7,856 nucleotides of DNA from an uncultured Clostridia bacterium (GCA_958420075.1 CATZIM010000072.1:1-7856); one strand, 5' to 3'; positions 1 to 5,930 are shown, counted from the first letter of the stretch. The notes: generated by a model not told the origin, from the letters alone. Numbers and translations are program-made.

Positions 1-294
1 GCTTCTGGGGTTCTGGAAGTTATAAACATAGCACCAATCCAGAGGCACATCCTCTGTTGCCGCCAAACGCTCTGTGCTGGCTTTGGCATAGGTGGTTTTC
101 CCTGTGCCGGAGGGCCCTGACATATAGATGTTATAGCCTTTGATCTTCACATGAAGCCCAAAATCAAAGGCTTTGACGGCTCTGTCCTGACCAATGATGC
201 CTTCCAGTGGTTCCAGCTCCGCAGTGGAGCGGAAAGAGAAATCATCAGCGGAGCAGCCGTTTTTCAGCTCTGTATAAGAAAGTTCACGTTGCAT
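1..294 (-). CDS. Lon-like AAA+ protease family protein, N-terminal 98 residues (gene cut by window edge)
   Basis: Translating the minus strand from the ATG at 294-292 gives an open frame of exactly 98 codons that runs off the left edge. Residues 20-60 include the stretch STAELEPLEGIIGQDRAVKA and then a GYNIYMSG strand leading into a Walker A loop GPSGTGKT (residues 60-67). This matches the start of the Lon-related ATPase/protease family (AAA_32-type ATPase domain, later a Lon-type Ser/Lys protease domain) found in many Clostridia. By family knowledge it would be an ATP-dependent protease of several hundred residues; the Walker B motif, lid and protease domain are outside the window, so activity cannot be judged. 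The start is supported by AAGGAGG at 304-310, 9 nt upstream. The gene follows rimI across a strong terminator with only 58 bp between them, so it depends on read-through or on a promoter inside rimI. Identification is confident at family level; the gene symbol is uncertain. Confidence 0.85.
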   Translation of the reverse strand, partial: MQRELSYTELKNGCSADDFSFRSTAELEPLEGIIGQDRAVKAFDFGLHVKIKGYNIYMSGPSGTGKTTYAKASTERLAATEDVPLDWCYVYNFQNPRS

Positions 295-310
295 ATCCTT
301 TCGCCTCCTT

Positions 311-350
311 GCAAAAAATGCCGAAGAAAAGGGTTCTTCGGCATCTCAAA
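311..350 (-). terminator. Rho-independent terminator after rimI
   Basis: A perfect 11-bp inverted repeat (318-328 with 334-344, 5-nt loop) reads on the minus strand as a hairpin whose 3' arm ends CGGCAT and is followed by a run of T. It lies 9 bp past the rimI stop codon and ends right at the ribosome binding site of the Lon-like gene (304-310). It should end most transcripts of the tsaE-tsaB-rimI operon. It could also act as an attenuator for the Lon-like gene. Confidence 0.9.
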
Positions 351-352
351 AA

Positions 353-817
353 TCAATCTTCCTGCCCTTCATAAAAAGGCGTATATTTCCACATAATGAC
401 TGCGTCCTCGTGGGTATCGGGGTAATAATTTTTCCGCAGACCTTCGGCACGGTAACCATGTTTATGGTACAGATGCTGGGCGGGAGCGTTGCTGATACGC
501 ACCTCCAGGGTAATGCCAATCATTTCTTTTTCCATGGCAACCTGTTCCAGCTGTGCCATAAGGGCGTCACCAATGCCCTGTTTCCGGTAATCTTCCAGCA
601 CCGCCACATTGGTGATATGGCCTTCGGTGATGACATGCCACATACCTGCATAGCCAACGATTTTCCCGTCTGCCACTGCCACATAATAAATGGCAAGGTT
701 ATTTTCTGTCATTTCCCGTTCAAAGTCTTTCCGTGTCCAGGGAATAGAAAAAGTCGCTTCTTCCACAGCCAACACGCCGTCAATATGCTCCACTGTCATG
801 GGGATGATTTCAAACAT
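353..817 (-). CDS. rimI: Ribosomal protein bS18 alanine N-acetyltransferase RimI
   Basis: A 154-aa GNAT-fold enzyme, the usual RimI length. By family knowledge it moves an acetyl group from acetyl-CoA to the N-terminal amine of ribosomal protein bS18 in the cytoplasm. Visible features are the PWT segment near residue 26, the strand leading into the acetyl-CoA loop RKQGIG (residues 78-83), then EVRISN (105-110) and LYHKHGY (116-122). Glu105 and Tyr117 keep the 12-residue spacing of the catalytic Glu103/Tyr115 pair described for Salmonella RimI. The start at 817 has AAAGGAGG at about 826-833. The start codon lies inside the end of tsaB (8-bp overlap), so the two are probably translationally coupled. 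The order tsaE-tsaB-rimI is common in Firmicutes and supports the RimI call over an unrelated GNAT. The exact substrate is inferred from family and context. Confidence 0.92.
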   Translation of the reverse strand: MFEIIPMTVEHIDGVLAVEEATFSIPWTRKDFEREMTENNLAIYYVAVADGKIVGYAGMWHVITEGHITNVAVLEDYRKQGIGDALMAQLEQVAMEKEMIGITLEVRISNAPAQHLYHKHGYRAEGLRKNYYPDTHEDAVIMWKYTPFYEGQED

Positions 818-1526
818 GTTCCGCTGCCTCCTTTTCCAGACGTTCTTCTCTTTCCCTTTCTGCCTGGGACTTCCGCAGATAGATCAGTTCCAGTTCGTTG
901 CCGGAAATGGCTTTGCCTTCTTCCGCCATGACTTTGCCGTAAGCCGCCACTGCCGCCGCACGCTGCAAAGCACAGTGAGCAGGCGCAAAGTGGAAGTTCG
1001 GATTTTTCGCCAGTTTTTCTTTATGCACCGGCACGCCATCCCCCAGGAAAATCACATCCCGCTGAAAAGAAAGGGCTTTGTCGATGATGACTTCAATGCT
1101 TTCTGCCATATATTCTGTCAGAGGCACCAGTTTTTCTCCCTGCCATTCATAGAAACAAGCATAAACCTGCTGCCGTCTAGCGTCCATAATGGGGCAGACA
1201 ATAGCACCCGTCATAAACATATGATATGCCAGAGCATCCAAAGTGGGAACGGCAAGAAGGGGCTTGTTCAGTCCCAGACAAAGACCTTTTGCCGTTGCGG
1301 CGCCGATGCGCAGCCCTGTAAAAGAGCCGGGGCCAACAGCGCAGGCAATATAATCCACATCTTTGGGATCGGTATTTGTTTTTTCGCAGATTTCCGCCAC
1401 CATAGGCAGAATGGTCTGGCTGTGTGTCAGTTTATCATTCTGGGTAAATTCCCCAATGAGTTTCTCATCTTCAATAAGGGCAGCGCTTGCAGTCTGTCCT
1501 GATGTATCGATTGCCAGTATTTTCAT
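810..1526 (-). CDS. tsaB: tRNA t6A biosynthesis protein TsaB (YeaZ family)
   Basis: A 238-aa ASKHA-fold protein of usual TsaB length. TsaB is the non-catalytic partner that binds TsaD, and with TsaE and TsaC it makes threonylcarbamoyl-adenosine at position 37 of ANN-decoding tRNAs. Hallmarks are the first strand MKILAIDTSG (residues 1-10), THSQ (34-37), the signature GPGSFTGLRIG (65-75), DARRQQVYA (115-123) and a C-terminal YLRKSQAERE (216-225). The open frame extends upstream to 1643, but the ATG at 1526-1524 is chosen for three reasons: homology begins exactly there, AGGAGGTGG lies just upstream, and the ATG overlaps the tsaE stop as ATGA. The longer N-terminal stretch is a shadow of tsaE. 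The partner tsaD is not in this window. Confidence 0.96.
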   Translation of the reverse strand: MKILAIDTSGQTASAALIEDEKLIGEFTQNDKLTHSQTILPMVAEICEKTNTDPKDVDYIACAVGPGSFTGLRIGAATAKGLCLGLNKPLLAVPTLDALAYHMFMTGAIVCPIMDARRQQVYACFYEWQGEKLVPLTEYMAESIEVIIDKALSFQRDVIFLGDGVPVHKEKLAKNPNFHFAPAHCALQRAAAVAAYGKVMAEEGKAISGNELELIYLRKSQAEREREERLEKEAAEHV

Positions 1527-1963
1527 GCTTCCACCTCCTGCCGCAGGGTAATTCTGCGATAGTCCTCGCCTTTTGCAAAATCCTTTTCCACTGTCAGCCA
1601 GATGGCTTCCTTTGGAATCAGGTCGGGGAACAGTTCCGCCCATTCCACCAGGCAGACACCGTCGCCGAAAAAGTATTCTTCGTAGCCAATGTCGTCCATT
1701 TCTTCCTCACAGGAAAGACGGTACACATCAAAATGATAAAAAGGCAGGCGTCCGTCATGGTATTCATTGACAATGGTAAAGGTAGGGCTGGTGACGTGAT
1801 CTGTCACCCCAAGCCCTGCCGCAAAGCCTTTGGTGAACACCGTTTTTCCGGTACCCAGATCCCCTGTCAGGCAGTAGATCTGTCCCCTTTGGGCATTTTT
1901 ACCCATTTCTTCTCCCAGAGCCGCCGTTTCCGCCGGGCTGTGGGTTTCCCAGATTTTTTCCAT
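1523..1963 (-). CDS. tsaE: tRNA t6A biosynthesis ATPase TsaE (YjeE family)
   Basis: A 146-aa P-loop ATPase, normal for TsaE. It binds the TsaB-TsaD complex and hydrolyses ATP to allow repeated rounds of t6A37 synthesis on tRNA. The Walker A motif is GDLGTGKT (residues 34-41). It is followed by the family motifs SPTFTIVNEY (59-68), HFDVYRL (77-83) and CLVEWAE (104-110). The start codon at 1963-1961 has only a weak, G-rich ribosome binding site (GGGGGG around 1969-1974), unlike the strong sites of its neighbours. That suggests lower or coupled translation. It lies 20 bp after the upstream 654-aa gene and overlaps tsaB by 4 bp (ATGA), so it is probably in one operon with both. Confidence 0.96.
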   Translation of the reverse strand: MEKIWETHSPAETAALGEEMGKNAQRGQIYCLTGDLGTGKTVFTKGFAAGLGVTDHVTSPTFTIVNEYHDGRLPFYHFDVYRLSCEEEMDDIGYEEYFFGDGVCLVEWAELFPDLIPKEAIWLTVEKDFAKGEDYRRITLRQEVEA

Positions 1964-1983
1964 AATAGCCCCCCAGTTTCTCT

Positions 1984-3948
1984 TTAGTACATGAAGATGG
2001 CTGTGATGCCTGTATCGATTTCTTTGGATTCGTTGCCATCGTAGTAGTACAGATCGCCTTTATTGGCTGTATAATCATAGTTCTTCAGATAAGCCAGCTT
2101 GCCGTTGTATTTGTACTGCATGCTGTAAACGCCAGTGTCGATAAGTGTATCTTCGCCATTTGCAATTACATGCAGATCGCCATTGCCATTTTCCTGGTCG
2201 ATGTTGTTGATATAGTATACAGCATCGCCATCCGCAGCAAAGTGTACGCCGCCAACGCTTTCCACTTCTGTGGGGTCGCCACCGTTCCAGATACCCATGG
2301 TACCCAGACCGTTTTCATAATCCTTGAAGTATCCCACATCATGTGTGGTGCCAAGGAAGTCTGCCACTTCCACATTTTCCATTGTGAAAGAAGGTTCTGC
2401 GCCTAGTTTGCCAATATTCAGTGTTGTTGCGCCGGTCATGGTATCTGTTTCATAATAACCTACCATGGTGCCGTCGTCAGAAAGGAATACATTGGCAGGA
2501 GAAATGTTGCTGCCGGAAAGCTGCCAGCTGCCGCCGGTAGCGTTGACTACCAGGATTTTCGGTTCTGTATACATCAGGCTCATATAATAGCCCTGTTCCG
2601 CATCTTCCAGACTTCCCAGCTGGGAAATAGGCATTTTTTCCATATCGCCTGCTGCGTAGCATACAGCATAAGGTCTGTCATTTTCCAAGGATACGGCAGA
2701 GATGGTGTCAGAAGCCACTTCTGTCAGTTTGCCGTTGCTGTAGATATATACTTTCTGGAGCACAGGTTCAATGCCTTCGCCGCCTTCCATGGCTGTACGG
2801 ATGGCATCACGCTGCAGTTTTGCCTGATAAGCATCGCCGTCTGCTTCTGTCAGCAGTGCATCGCTTTCTTCCAGATCGTCTTCAATGATAGATTCATATG
2901 TCACCAGACCTTCTGTAGGACCCATCAGCAGCACATCTTTGCCGTTGGGCATTACTTCCAGATAAGTCACTTCATCCATGATTTTCACAGGTTCTGTGCC
3001 GTAAGCATAAACGAATGCGGCATAGCCTTCGCCTTCTGCCCCTGCGAAATAGATTTCGTCTGTATCGCTGGTCATCATAGCTGTTGCAGCGTTTTCATGG
3101 AGGCATACAGCTTCTTCGCCTTCGGCTGTGCCTTTTACGTAAAGGGCTGTGCCATTGTCACCGCTCTTGCTATACATCACAAAGCTGCCGTCGTTGCTGA
3201 TGGCATAAGAGCCGCTTTCTGCCAGAATATTGGATTCCACCAGTGTGGAAGTGCCGTTTACAAACTGATACAGATCAGCCGCGCCATCTGCGGTTGTTTT
3301 TACAAAAATGGCAGCTGCGCCGTCTTTTGTAGGCATATAGTCCGCTACAGCTTCGCCCACCAAAACGCCTTCGCTGTCTGCGCCGACACCTTTGTAATAC
3401 AGGTCAAAAGTACCGTCTGTCCGTACGTTGGTGCTGTAGTACAGACCGCTGCCGTCTTCATTGAATGTGGTACCCCATGCAGAATAGTACTGGTTGTACT
3501 GACCACCGGCAGAAATGCCTTCTGCTGCCACATAAGCGTCATTTTCCAAGTCATAAATATACAGATTATTGTCCTTTGCATAGGCAATACCTTTGTCTGC
3601 ATGGACTTCACCAACAGGACCCACCATTTTCCAGCACAATGCCAGAACGCCGATGAACACCAGCAGGCCTACAATGATGCCGACGATGTTGCTGCCGGAT
3701 TTTTCAGGCGCAGCCTTCTGCACAGGTGTTTCCTCTGCCACAGGTTCTGCAGCAGGTTCCTCTGCCGGTTCTGTTGTTTCTTCTGTTGCTTCTTCCACTG
3801 TTTCTTCAGCGGCTGTTTCTTCCTTTACATCTTCTGCTGTCTGTGCCGCTTCTTCTGCGCTCTGCACTTCTTCCGCTGCCTTTGTTTCCTCGGGCATCTG
3901 CTGTGCCTGATCCTCCGTCAGGGAAAGATCCTTCTTTTCTTCGTCCAT
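1984..3948 (-). CDS. Bitopic membrane protein with acidic N-terminal tail and beta-propeller-like outer domain, function unknown
   Basis: A 654-aa protein I cannot assign to a named family. Residues 1-85 are a low-complexity, strongly acidic tail rich in Glu, Ala and Thr. Residues 87-108 form one hydrophobic segment (VGIIVGLLVFIGVLALCW), with Lys83 before it and Lys107 after. The rest (about 115-654) is soluble and made of recurring short strand pairs such as IAYAKDNNLYIYDLEND, GSGLYYSTN, FVMYSKSG, AVYYINN and KLAYLKNYD, often next to D-G or N-G turns. That resembles TolB/WD40-type beta-propeller blades, as in the DUF5050-like envelope proteins of Clostridia. The likely topology is tail inside, propeller outside. 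No catalytic motif is visible. The start has GAAGGAGG 10 nt upstream. It lies 20 bp after a possible small basic ORF and 20 bp before tsaE, so it is probably co-transcribed with the t6A genes. A role in the envelope is inference only. Confidence 0.85.
   Translation of the reverse strand: MDEEKKDLSLTEDQAQQMPEETKAAEEVQSAEEAAQTAEDVKEETAAEETVEEATEETTEPAEEPAAEPVAEETPVQKAAPEKSGSNIVGIIVGLLVFIGVLALCWKMVGPVGEVHADKGIAYAKDNNLYIYDLENDAYVAAEGISAGGQYNQYYSAWGTTFNEDGSGLYYSTNVRTDGTFDLYYKGVGADSEGVLVGEAVADYMPTKDGAAAIFVKTTADGAADLYQFVNGTSTLVESNILAESGSYAISNDGSFVMYSKSGDNGTALYVKGTAEGEEAVCLHENAATAMMTSDTDEIYFAGAEGEGYAAFVYAYGTEPVKIMDEVTYLEVMPNGKDVLLMGPTEGLVTYESIIEDDLEESDALLTEADGDAYQAKLQRDAIRTAMEGGEGIEPVLQKVYIYSNGKLTEVASDTISAVSLENDRPYAVCYAAGDMEKMPISQLGSLEDAEQGYYMSLMYTEPKILVVNATGGSWQLSGSNISPANVFLSDDGTMVGYYETDTMTGATTLNIGKLGAEPSFTMENVEVADFLGTTHDVGYFKDYENGLGTMGIWNGGDPTEVESVGGVHFAADGDAVYYINNIDQENGNGDLHVIANGEDTLIDTGVYSMQYKYNGKLAYLKNYDYTANKGDLYYYDGNESKEIDTGITAIFMY
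3721..3900 (-). repeat. Low-complexity Glu/Ala/Thr-rich coding stretch
   Basis: This part of the 654-aa gene encodes residues 17-76, an imperfect run of EE, ET, EA and AE steps with a few Pro, such as EEATEETTEPAEEPAAEPVA. On the plus strand it appears as many GTTTCTTC/GCTTCTTC-like words. It is an intrinsically disordered tail and a plausible site of length change by slippage. No exact long repeat unit is seen. Confidence 0.7.
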
Positions 3949-3968
3949 ATTTCAGGAACCTCCTTCAA

Positions 3969-4235
3969 TTAAAAATATCTGTTTTTGACAGCCAACACTG
4001 TCCGCCCCAGCCGTTTCGTTTTCCGCATTGCCGGACTGTTTACAGACCGACACAAAAAAACAGGCACGTCAACAACCAGCCGCTTTTTCTGCCGTTGTTT
4101 TCCCTGCCGTTTCTGTTTCCGTTTTCTGCCAAAAAACAGCCTTTTTCCAACAGAAAATCCGCTGTGCAGCATTTTCCAGAAAAAAAGACCGTCTTTGCCA
4201 TATTTTTCTATCATTTTGAAATTCAGATTCATCAT
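3969..4235 (-). CDS. Possible small, very basic protein (88 aa), unknown
   Basis: The frame starts at ATG 4235-4233, or at the adjacent in-frame ATG 4232-4230. AAGGGG at 4240-4245 gives about 7 nt spacing to the second ATG. A good promoter (-10 at 4263-4268) would start RNA near 4256, leaving a normal short leader, and the stop lies 20 bp before the next gene. These signals argue for real translation. Residues 38-52 are almost all Lys, Arg and Gln (GRKRKQKRQGKQRQKKR), and the whole protein has very few acidic residues. Hydrophobic patches FFWKML and LVVDVPVFL flank this. I recognise no family. Against it, the composition could simply reflect a purine-rich untranslated leader, and overlapping frames on the other strand are also open. 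It could be a nucleic-acid-binding or membrane-associated peptide, or a leader region of the 654-aa gene. Confidence 0.4.
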   Translation of the reverse strand: MMNLNFKMIEKYGKDGLFFWKMLHSGFSVGKRLFFGRKRKQKRQGKQRQKKRLVVDVPVFLCRSVNSPAMRKTKRLGRTVLAVKNRYF

Positions 4236-4262
4236 GATTCCCCTTCCCGAAACCGGTACTTT

Positions 4263-4291
4263 ATTATACCACAGTTATTTCATCGTTACAA
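4263..4291 (-). promoter_or_regulatory. Sigma-A-type promoter for the minus-strand operon
   Basis: On the minus strand TTGTAA (4291-4286) is followed by a 17-bp spacer and a perfect TATAAT (4268-4263) with an extended TG element (TGGTATAAT). Transcription would begin near 4256. It is the only good promoter seen upstream of the small ORF, the 654-aa gene and tsaE-tsaB-rimI. Confidence 0.75.
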
Positions 4292-4389
4292 GAAAAGGGA
4301 CTTTTTCAAAGGAAATTCTCATCTTCTATGGAAAAAACAGTAAATTATTAAAAAATTATTAACAATCGTAAAAAATGCGTAACTTTTAG
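4292..4389. other. AT-rich spacer between two divergent promoters, with an 11-bp tandem repeat
   Basis: This stretch separates the two promoters. It contains AAATTATTAA at 4342-4351 and again at 4353-4362, exactly 11 bp apart. On the minus strand TGTAAA-N5-AGTTAC (4395-4379) resembles the WalR box TGTWAH-N5-TGTWAH with one mismatch and overlaps the -35 of the plus-strand promoter. Both are possible regulator sites; neither is proven. No gene is supported here. Confidence 0.35.
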
Positions 4390-4418
4390 TTTACAAATTT
4401 TGGATTATTTAGTATACT
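4390..4418 (+). promoter_or_regulatory. Sigma-A-type promoter of the M23 peptidase gene
   Basis: TTTACA (4390-4395), a 17-bp spacer and TATACT (4413-4418), each one mismatch from consensus. The predicted start is near 4425. The ribosome binding site AGAAAGGTGAT (4438-4448) and ATG 4452 follow at normal distances. Confidence 0.8.
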
Positions 4419-4451
4419 AATTCAGGATAAAAAAGACAGAAAGGTGATCTC

Positions 4452-5633
4452 ATGGCAGAAAATCAAAACTTCTCCAAAGATAACAATACAGAAAACATTC
4501 TGACAGAAAATACAGAACTTACAGAAAATACAGAACTTACAGAAAATACGGAAAACACAGCATCTGCAGAAAACACACAGGCAGAAGCAAAGGCGGACAA
4601 GCATCTGATTACACTGCATCTGTCCCACAAAAACGGTTCCAAAACCCTGCACCTGAAAAAAGGTCACATCATTGCTGCATCTGTAGCGGCATTATTGGTA
4701 CTGGGCGGCGGCGCTTATGCAGGTGTTTCCTATCTGCAGACCCAGAACCGTCTGACAAACTCTCAGCAGCAGCTGGCAGAAATGGAAAAAGAAAACCGTA
4801 AACTGACTCAGCGCACAGAAATGCTGGAAAACGAAAACGAAGAATATACCCAGCACATCAACGAAATCCAGATGAAAACAGAAGAACTGGAAAACAAAAT
4901 GACCGAGCTGGAAAACACCAAACAGAGCCTTGCAGAAGAAATCAATAACATGAGCGGCAGCACCACTTCCACTACAACTACCGAAAGCACAGAAGAAGCT
5001 GCTGCAAGCAACGACACTGCTTCCGCAGAAGCGGATCTTTCCACTGCATGCCTTTCCATTCTGGAAAACGGCAGTACATCTCAGTCCGGTGAAAAAACAT
5101 TCACCACCATCGTCACAACTTCTTACAACAAGGCAACTTCCCTTTCCGCTCAGCTGGATAAAATGAATGTGATGCTGGATCTGACAGGCGCTTCCTTCGT
5201 GGATGTGGCAACAAACGTAACAGAAACACTGGCACAGTACAGCAACGTACCTATGGGCTATCCTGTAGAAGATTATGTGATGTCCACAGAATTCAATCCT
5301 GACGGTGATCCTACCATCAGCGACGGCCGTGTGCATAAAGGCGTTGACCTTTCCACCAGAAGCCAGATCGTCCCCATCACCGCAACAGCGGCAGGTACTG
5401 TTGTAGAAGCTACTTACCATGATGACTATGGTTATTATGTAAAAATCGACCACGGCAACGGCTTTACTACACTGTATGCTCATAACTCCGAAAATCTGGT
5501 AGAAGTTGGCGACACTGTGAAAAAAGGCGATGTCATCGCTATGACTGGTTCCACAGGCATGTCCACTGGTGTTCACTGCCACTACGAAATTCAGCTCAAC
5601 GGCATTTACCAGAACCCGAAAGACTACGAATAA
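4452..5633 (+). CDS. Membrane-anchored M23 (LytM-type) peptidoglycan endopeptidase with coiled coil
   Basis: A 393-aa single-span envelope protein. Residues 1-50 are a Glu/Asn/Thr-rich cytoplasmic tail with a short tandem repeat. A basic patch (KTLHLKKGH, 64-72) precedes the membrane segment at about 73-94, giving an N-inside topology. Residues 95-168 form a long coiled coil (repeated leucine/glutamate heptads), then a Ser/Thr/Glu linker at 169-192. The C-terminal third is an M23 domain: HKGVD supplies His295 and Asp299, YAH supplies His344, and HCH supplies His375 and His377. By family knowledge His295, Asp299 and His377 bind zinc and His344/His375 assist catalysis, so it should be an active enzyme cutting peptide cross-links in peptidoglycan. 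The layout resembles EnvC/NlpD-like and clostridial LytM proteins. The exact bond cut, and whether it acts in division, growth or sporulation, is not visible. It has its own promoter and terminator, so it is a single-gene unit. Confidence 0.93.
   Translation: MAENQNFSKDNNTENILTENTELTENTELTENTENTASAENTQAEAKADKHLITLHLSHKNGSKTLHLKKGHIIAASVAALLVLGGGAYAGVSYLQTQNRLTNSQQQLAEMEKENRKLTQRTEMLENENEEYTQHINEIQMKTEELENKMTELENTKQSLAEEINNMSGSTTSTTTTESTEEAAASNDTASAEADLSTACLSILENGSTSQSGEKTFTTIVTTSYNKATSLSAQLDKMNVMLDLTGASFVDVATNVTETLAQYSNVPMGYPVEDYVMSTEFNPDGDPTISDGRVHKGVDLSTRSQIVPITATAAGTVVEATYHDDYGYYVKIDHGNGFTTLYAHNSENLVEVGDTVKKGDVIAMTGSTGMSTGVHCHYEIQLNGIYQNPKDYE
4503..4556 (+). repeat. 18-bp tandem repeat in the M23 gene (about three copies)
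   Basis: The unit ACAGAAAATACAGAACTT occurs twice exactly (4503-4520, 4521-4538), followed by a diverged third copy (4539-4556, 14 of 18 identical). It encodes the peptide repeat TENTEL in the cytoplasmic tail. The unit is a multiple of three, so copy-number change would lengthen or shorten the tail without breaking the frame. Confidence 0.9.
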
Positions 5634-5684
5634 TCCAAATATGACAGGCAGACCTTAGGTACTGCTTTCTAAGAAAAGAAATAT

Positions 5685-5724
5685 AGCTGGAATCCTTGAA
5701 AAAGGGTTCCAGCTTTTTTATTTT
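5685..5724 (+). terminator. Rho-independent terminator after the M23 peptidase gene
   Basis: AGCTGGAATCCTT (5685-5697) pairs with AAGGGTTCCAGCT (5702-5714) over 13 bp with one G-T wobble and a GAAA loop, followed by TTTTTATTTT. It lies about 50 bp after the stop codon and isolates this gene from the two-component operon. Confidence 0.95.
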
Positions 5725-5727
5725 GTC

Positions 5728-5788
5728 AGGATTTTATTCTATTCCAGGATTGTTCCATTTTTTGTAAAAAATCCCTGCGCAAAATCCT
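5728..5788. repeat. Nested inverted repeats upstream of the response regulator
   Basis: AGGATTTT (5728-5735) is matched by AAAATCCT (5781-5788). Inside it, ATTTTTT (5757-5763) and AAAAAAT (5766-5772) form a second perfect pair. The region lies between the terminator and the first candidate promoter, so it may be a DNA-level site or have no function. The AT-rich inner arm could arise by chance. Confidence 0.35.
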
Positions 5789-5807
5789 ACCTTTTCACTT
5801 TGCCATA

Positions 5808-5816
5808 TGGTAGAAT
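5808..5816 (+). promoter_or_regulatory. Candidate upstream extended -10 promoter
   Basis: TGGTAGAAT is an extended -10 element (TG plus TAGAAT at 5811-5816). No good -35 lies 16-18 bp upstream. RNA would start near 5823 and pass through the TCTTAAAG repeats, giving the regulator gene a leader of about 110 nt. It is a weaker candidate than the site at 5893-5901. Confidence 0.35.
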
Positions 5817-5843
5817 AGGCATACAAAGGGGATCTTCCTCTAA

Positions 5844-5885
5844 TCTTAAAGCAATCTTAAAGATTTTTTCCCTGTTTTCTTAAAG
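5844..5885 (+). promoter_or_regulatory. Candidate response-regulator operator: three TCTTAAAG direct repeats
   Basis: TCTTAAAG occurs at 5844-5851, 5855-5862 and 5878-5885. The first two are exactly 11 bp apart and the third lies 23 bp (about two turns) further. Direct repeats on one face of the helix with 11-bp steps are the usual binding pattern of OmpR/PhoB-family regulators such as the one encoded 46 bp downstream. The copies surround the place where the -35 of the adjacent promoter should be, which fits activation by the regulator. Binding is inferred, not shown. Confidence 0.65.
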
Positions 5886-5892
5886 GGAATAT

Positions 5893-5901
5893 TGATACAA
5901 T
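5893..5901 (+). promoter_or_regulatory. Candidate promoter of the two-component operon
   Basis: TGATACAAT is an extended -10 (TACAAT at 5896-5901). The -35 position at about 5873-5878 reads TGTTTT and is poor, as expected for an activator-dependent promoter. The start near 5908 would leave a leader of about 23 nt holding GGAGG (5916-5920). Confidence 0.6.
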
Positions 5902-5930
5902 AAAAGCAGAAATTTGGAGGTGTATGAACC

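Noticed and set aside
690..1502. 270-aa open frame on the plus strand
   Set aside because: Lies opposite rimI and tsaB, which carry clear family motifs. The translation is rich in Cys, His and Phe and has no ribosome binding site or recognisable domain.
1527..1643. N-terminal extension of tsaB by 39 codons
   Set aside because: Overlaps tsaE coding sequence; family homology, ribosome binding site and ATGA overlap all place the start at 1526.
3097..3972. 291-aa open frame on the plus strand
   Set aside because: Antisense to the 654-aa gene. Its Cys/Phe-rich C-terminal part is the reverse reading of the acidic GAA/GCA repeats.
3985..3990. Perfect TTGACA on the plus strand
   Set aside because: No -10-like sequence lies 16-18 bp downstream, where the DNA is GC-rich, and no gene starts after it on that strand.
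3975..3992. Hairpin CTGT/ACAG followed by T-rich DNA after the small ORF (minus strand)
   Set aside because: The stem is only 4 bp, too weak to call a terminator between the small ORF and the 654-aa gene.
4503..4556. CRISPR-like array
   Set aside because: Repeats are 18 bp, directly adjacent with no spacers, and lie in frame within a coding sequence.
4692..5582. 296-aa open frame on the minus strand
   Set aside because: Antisense to the M23 peptidase gene, which has all its catalytic residues. Composition is typical of a shadow frame.
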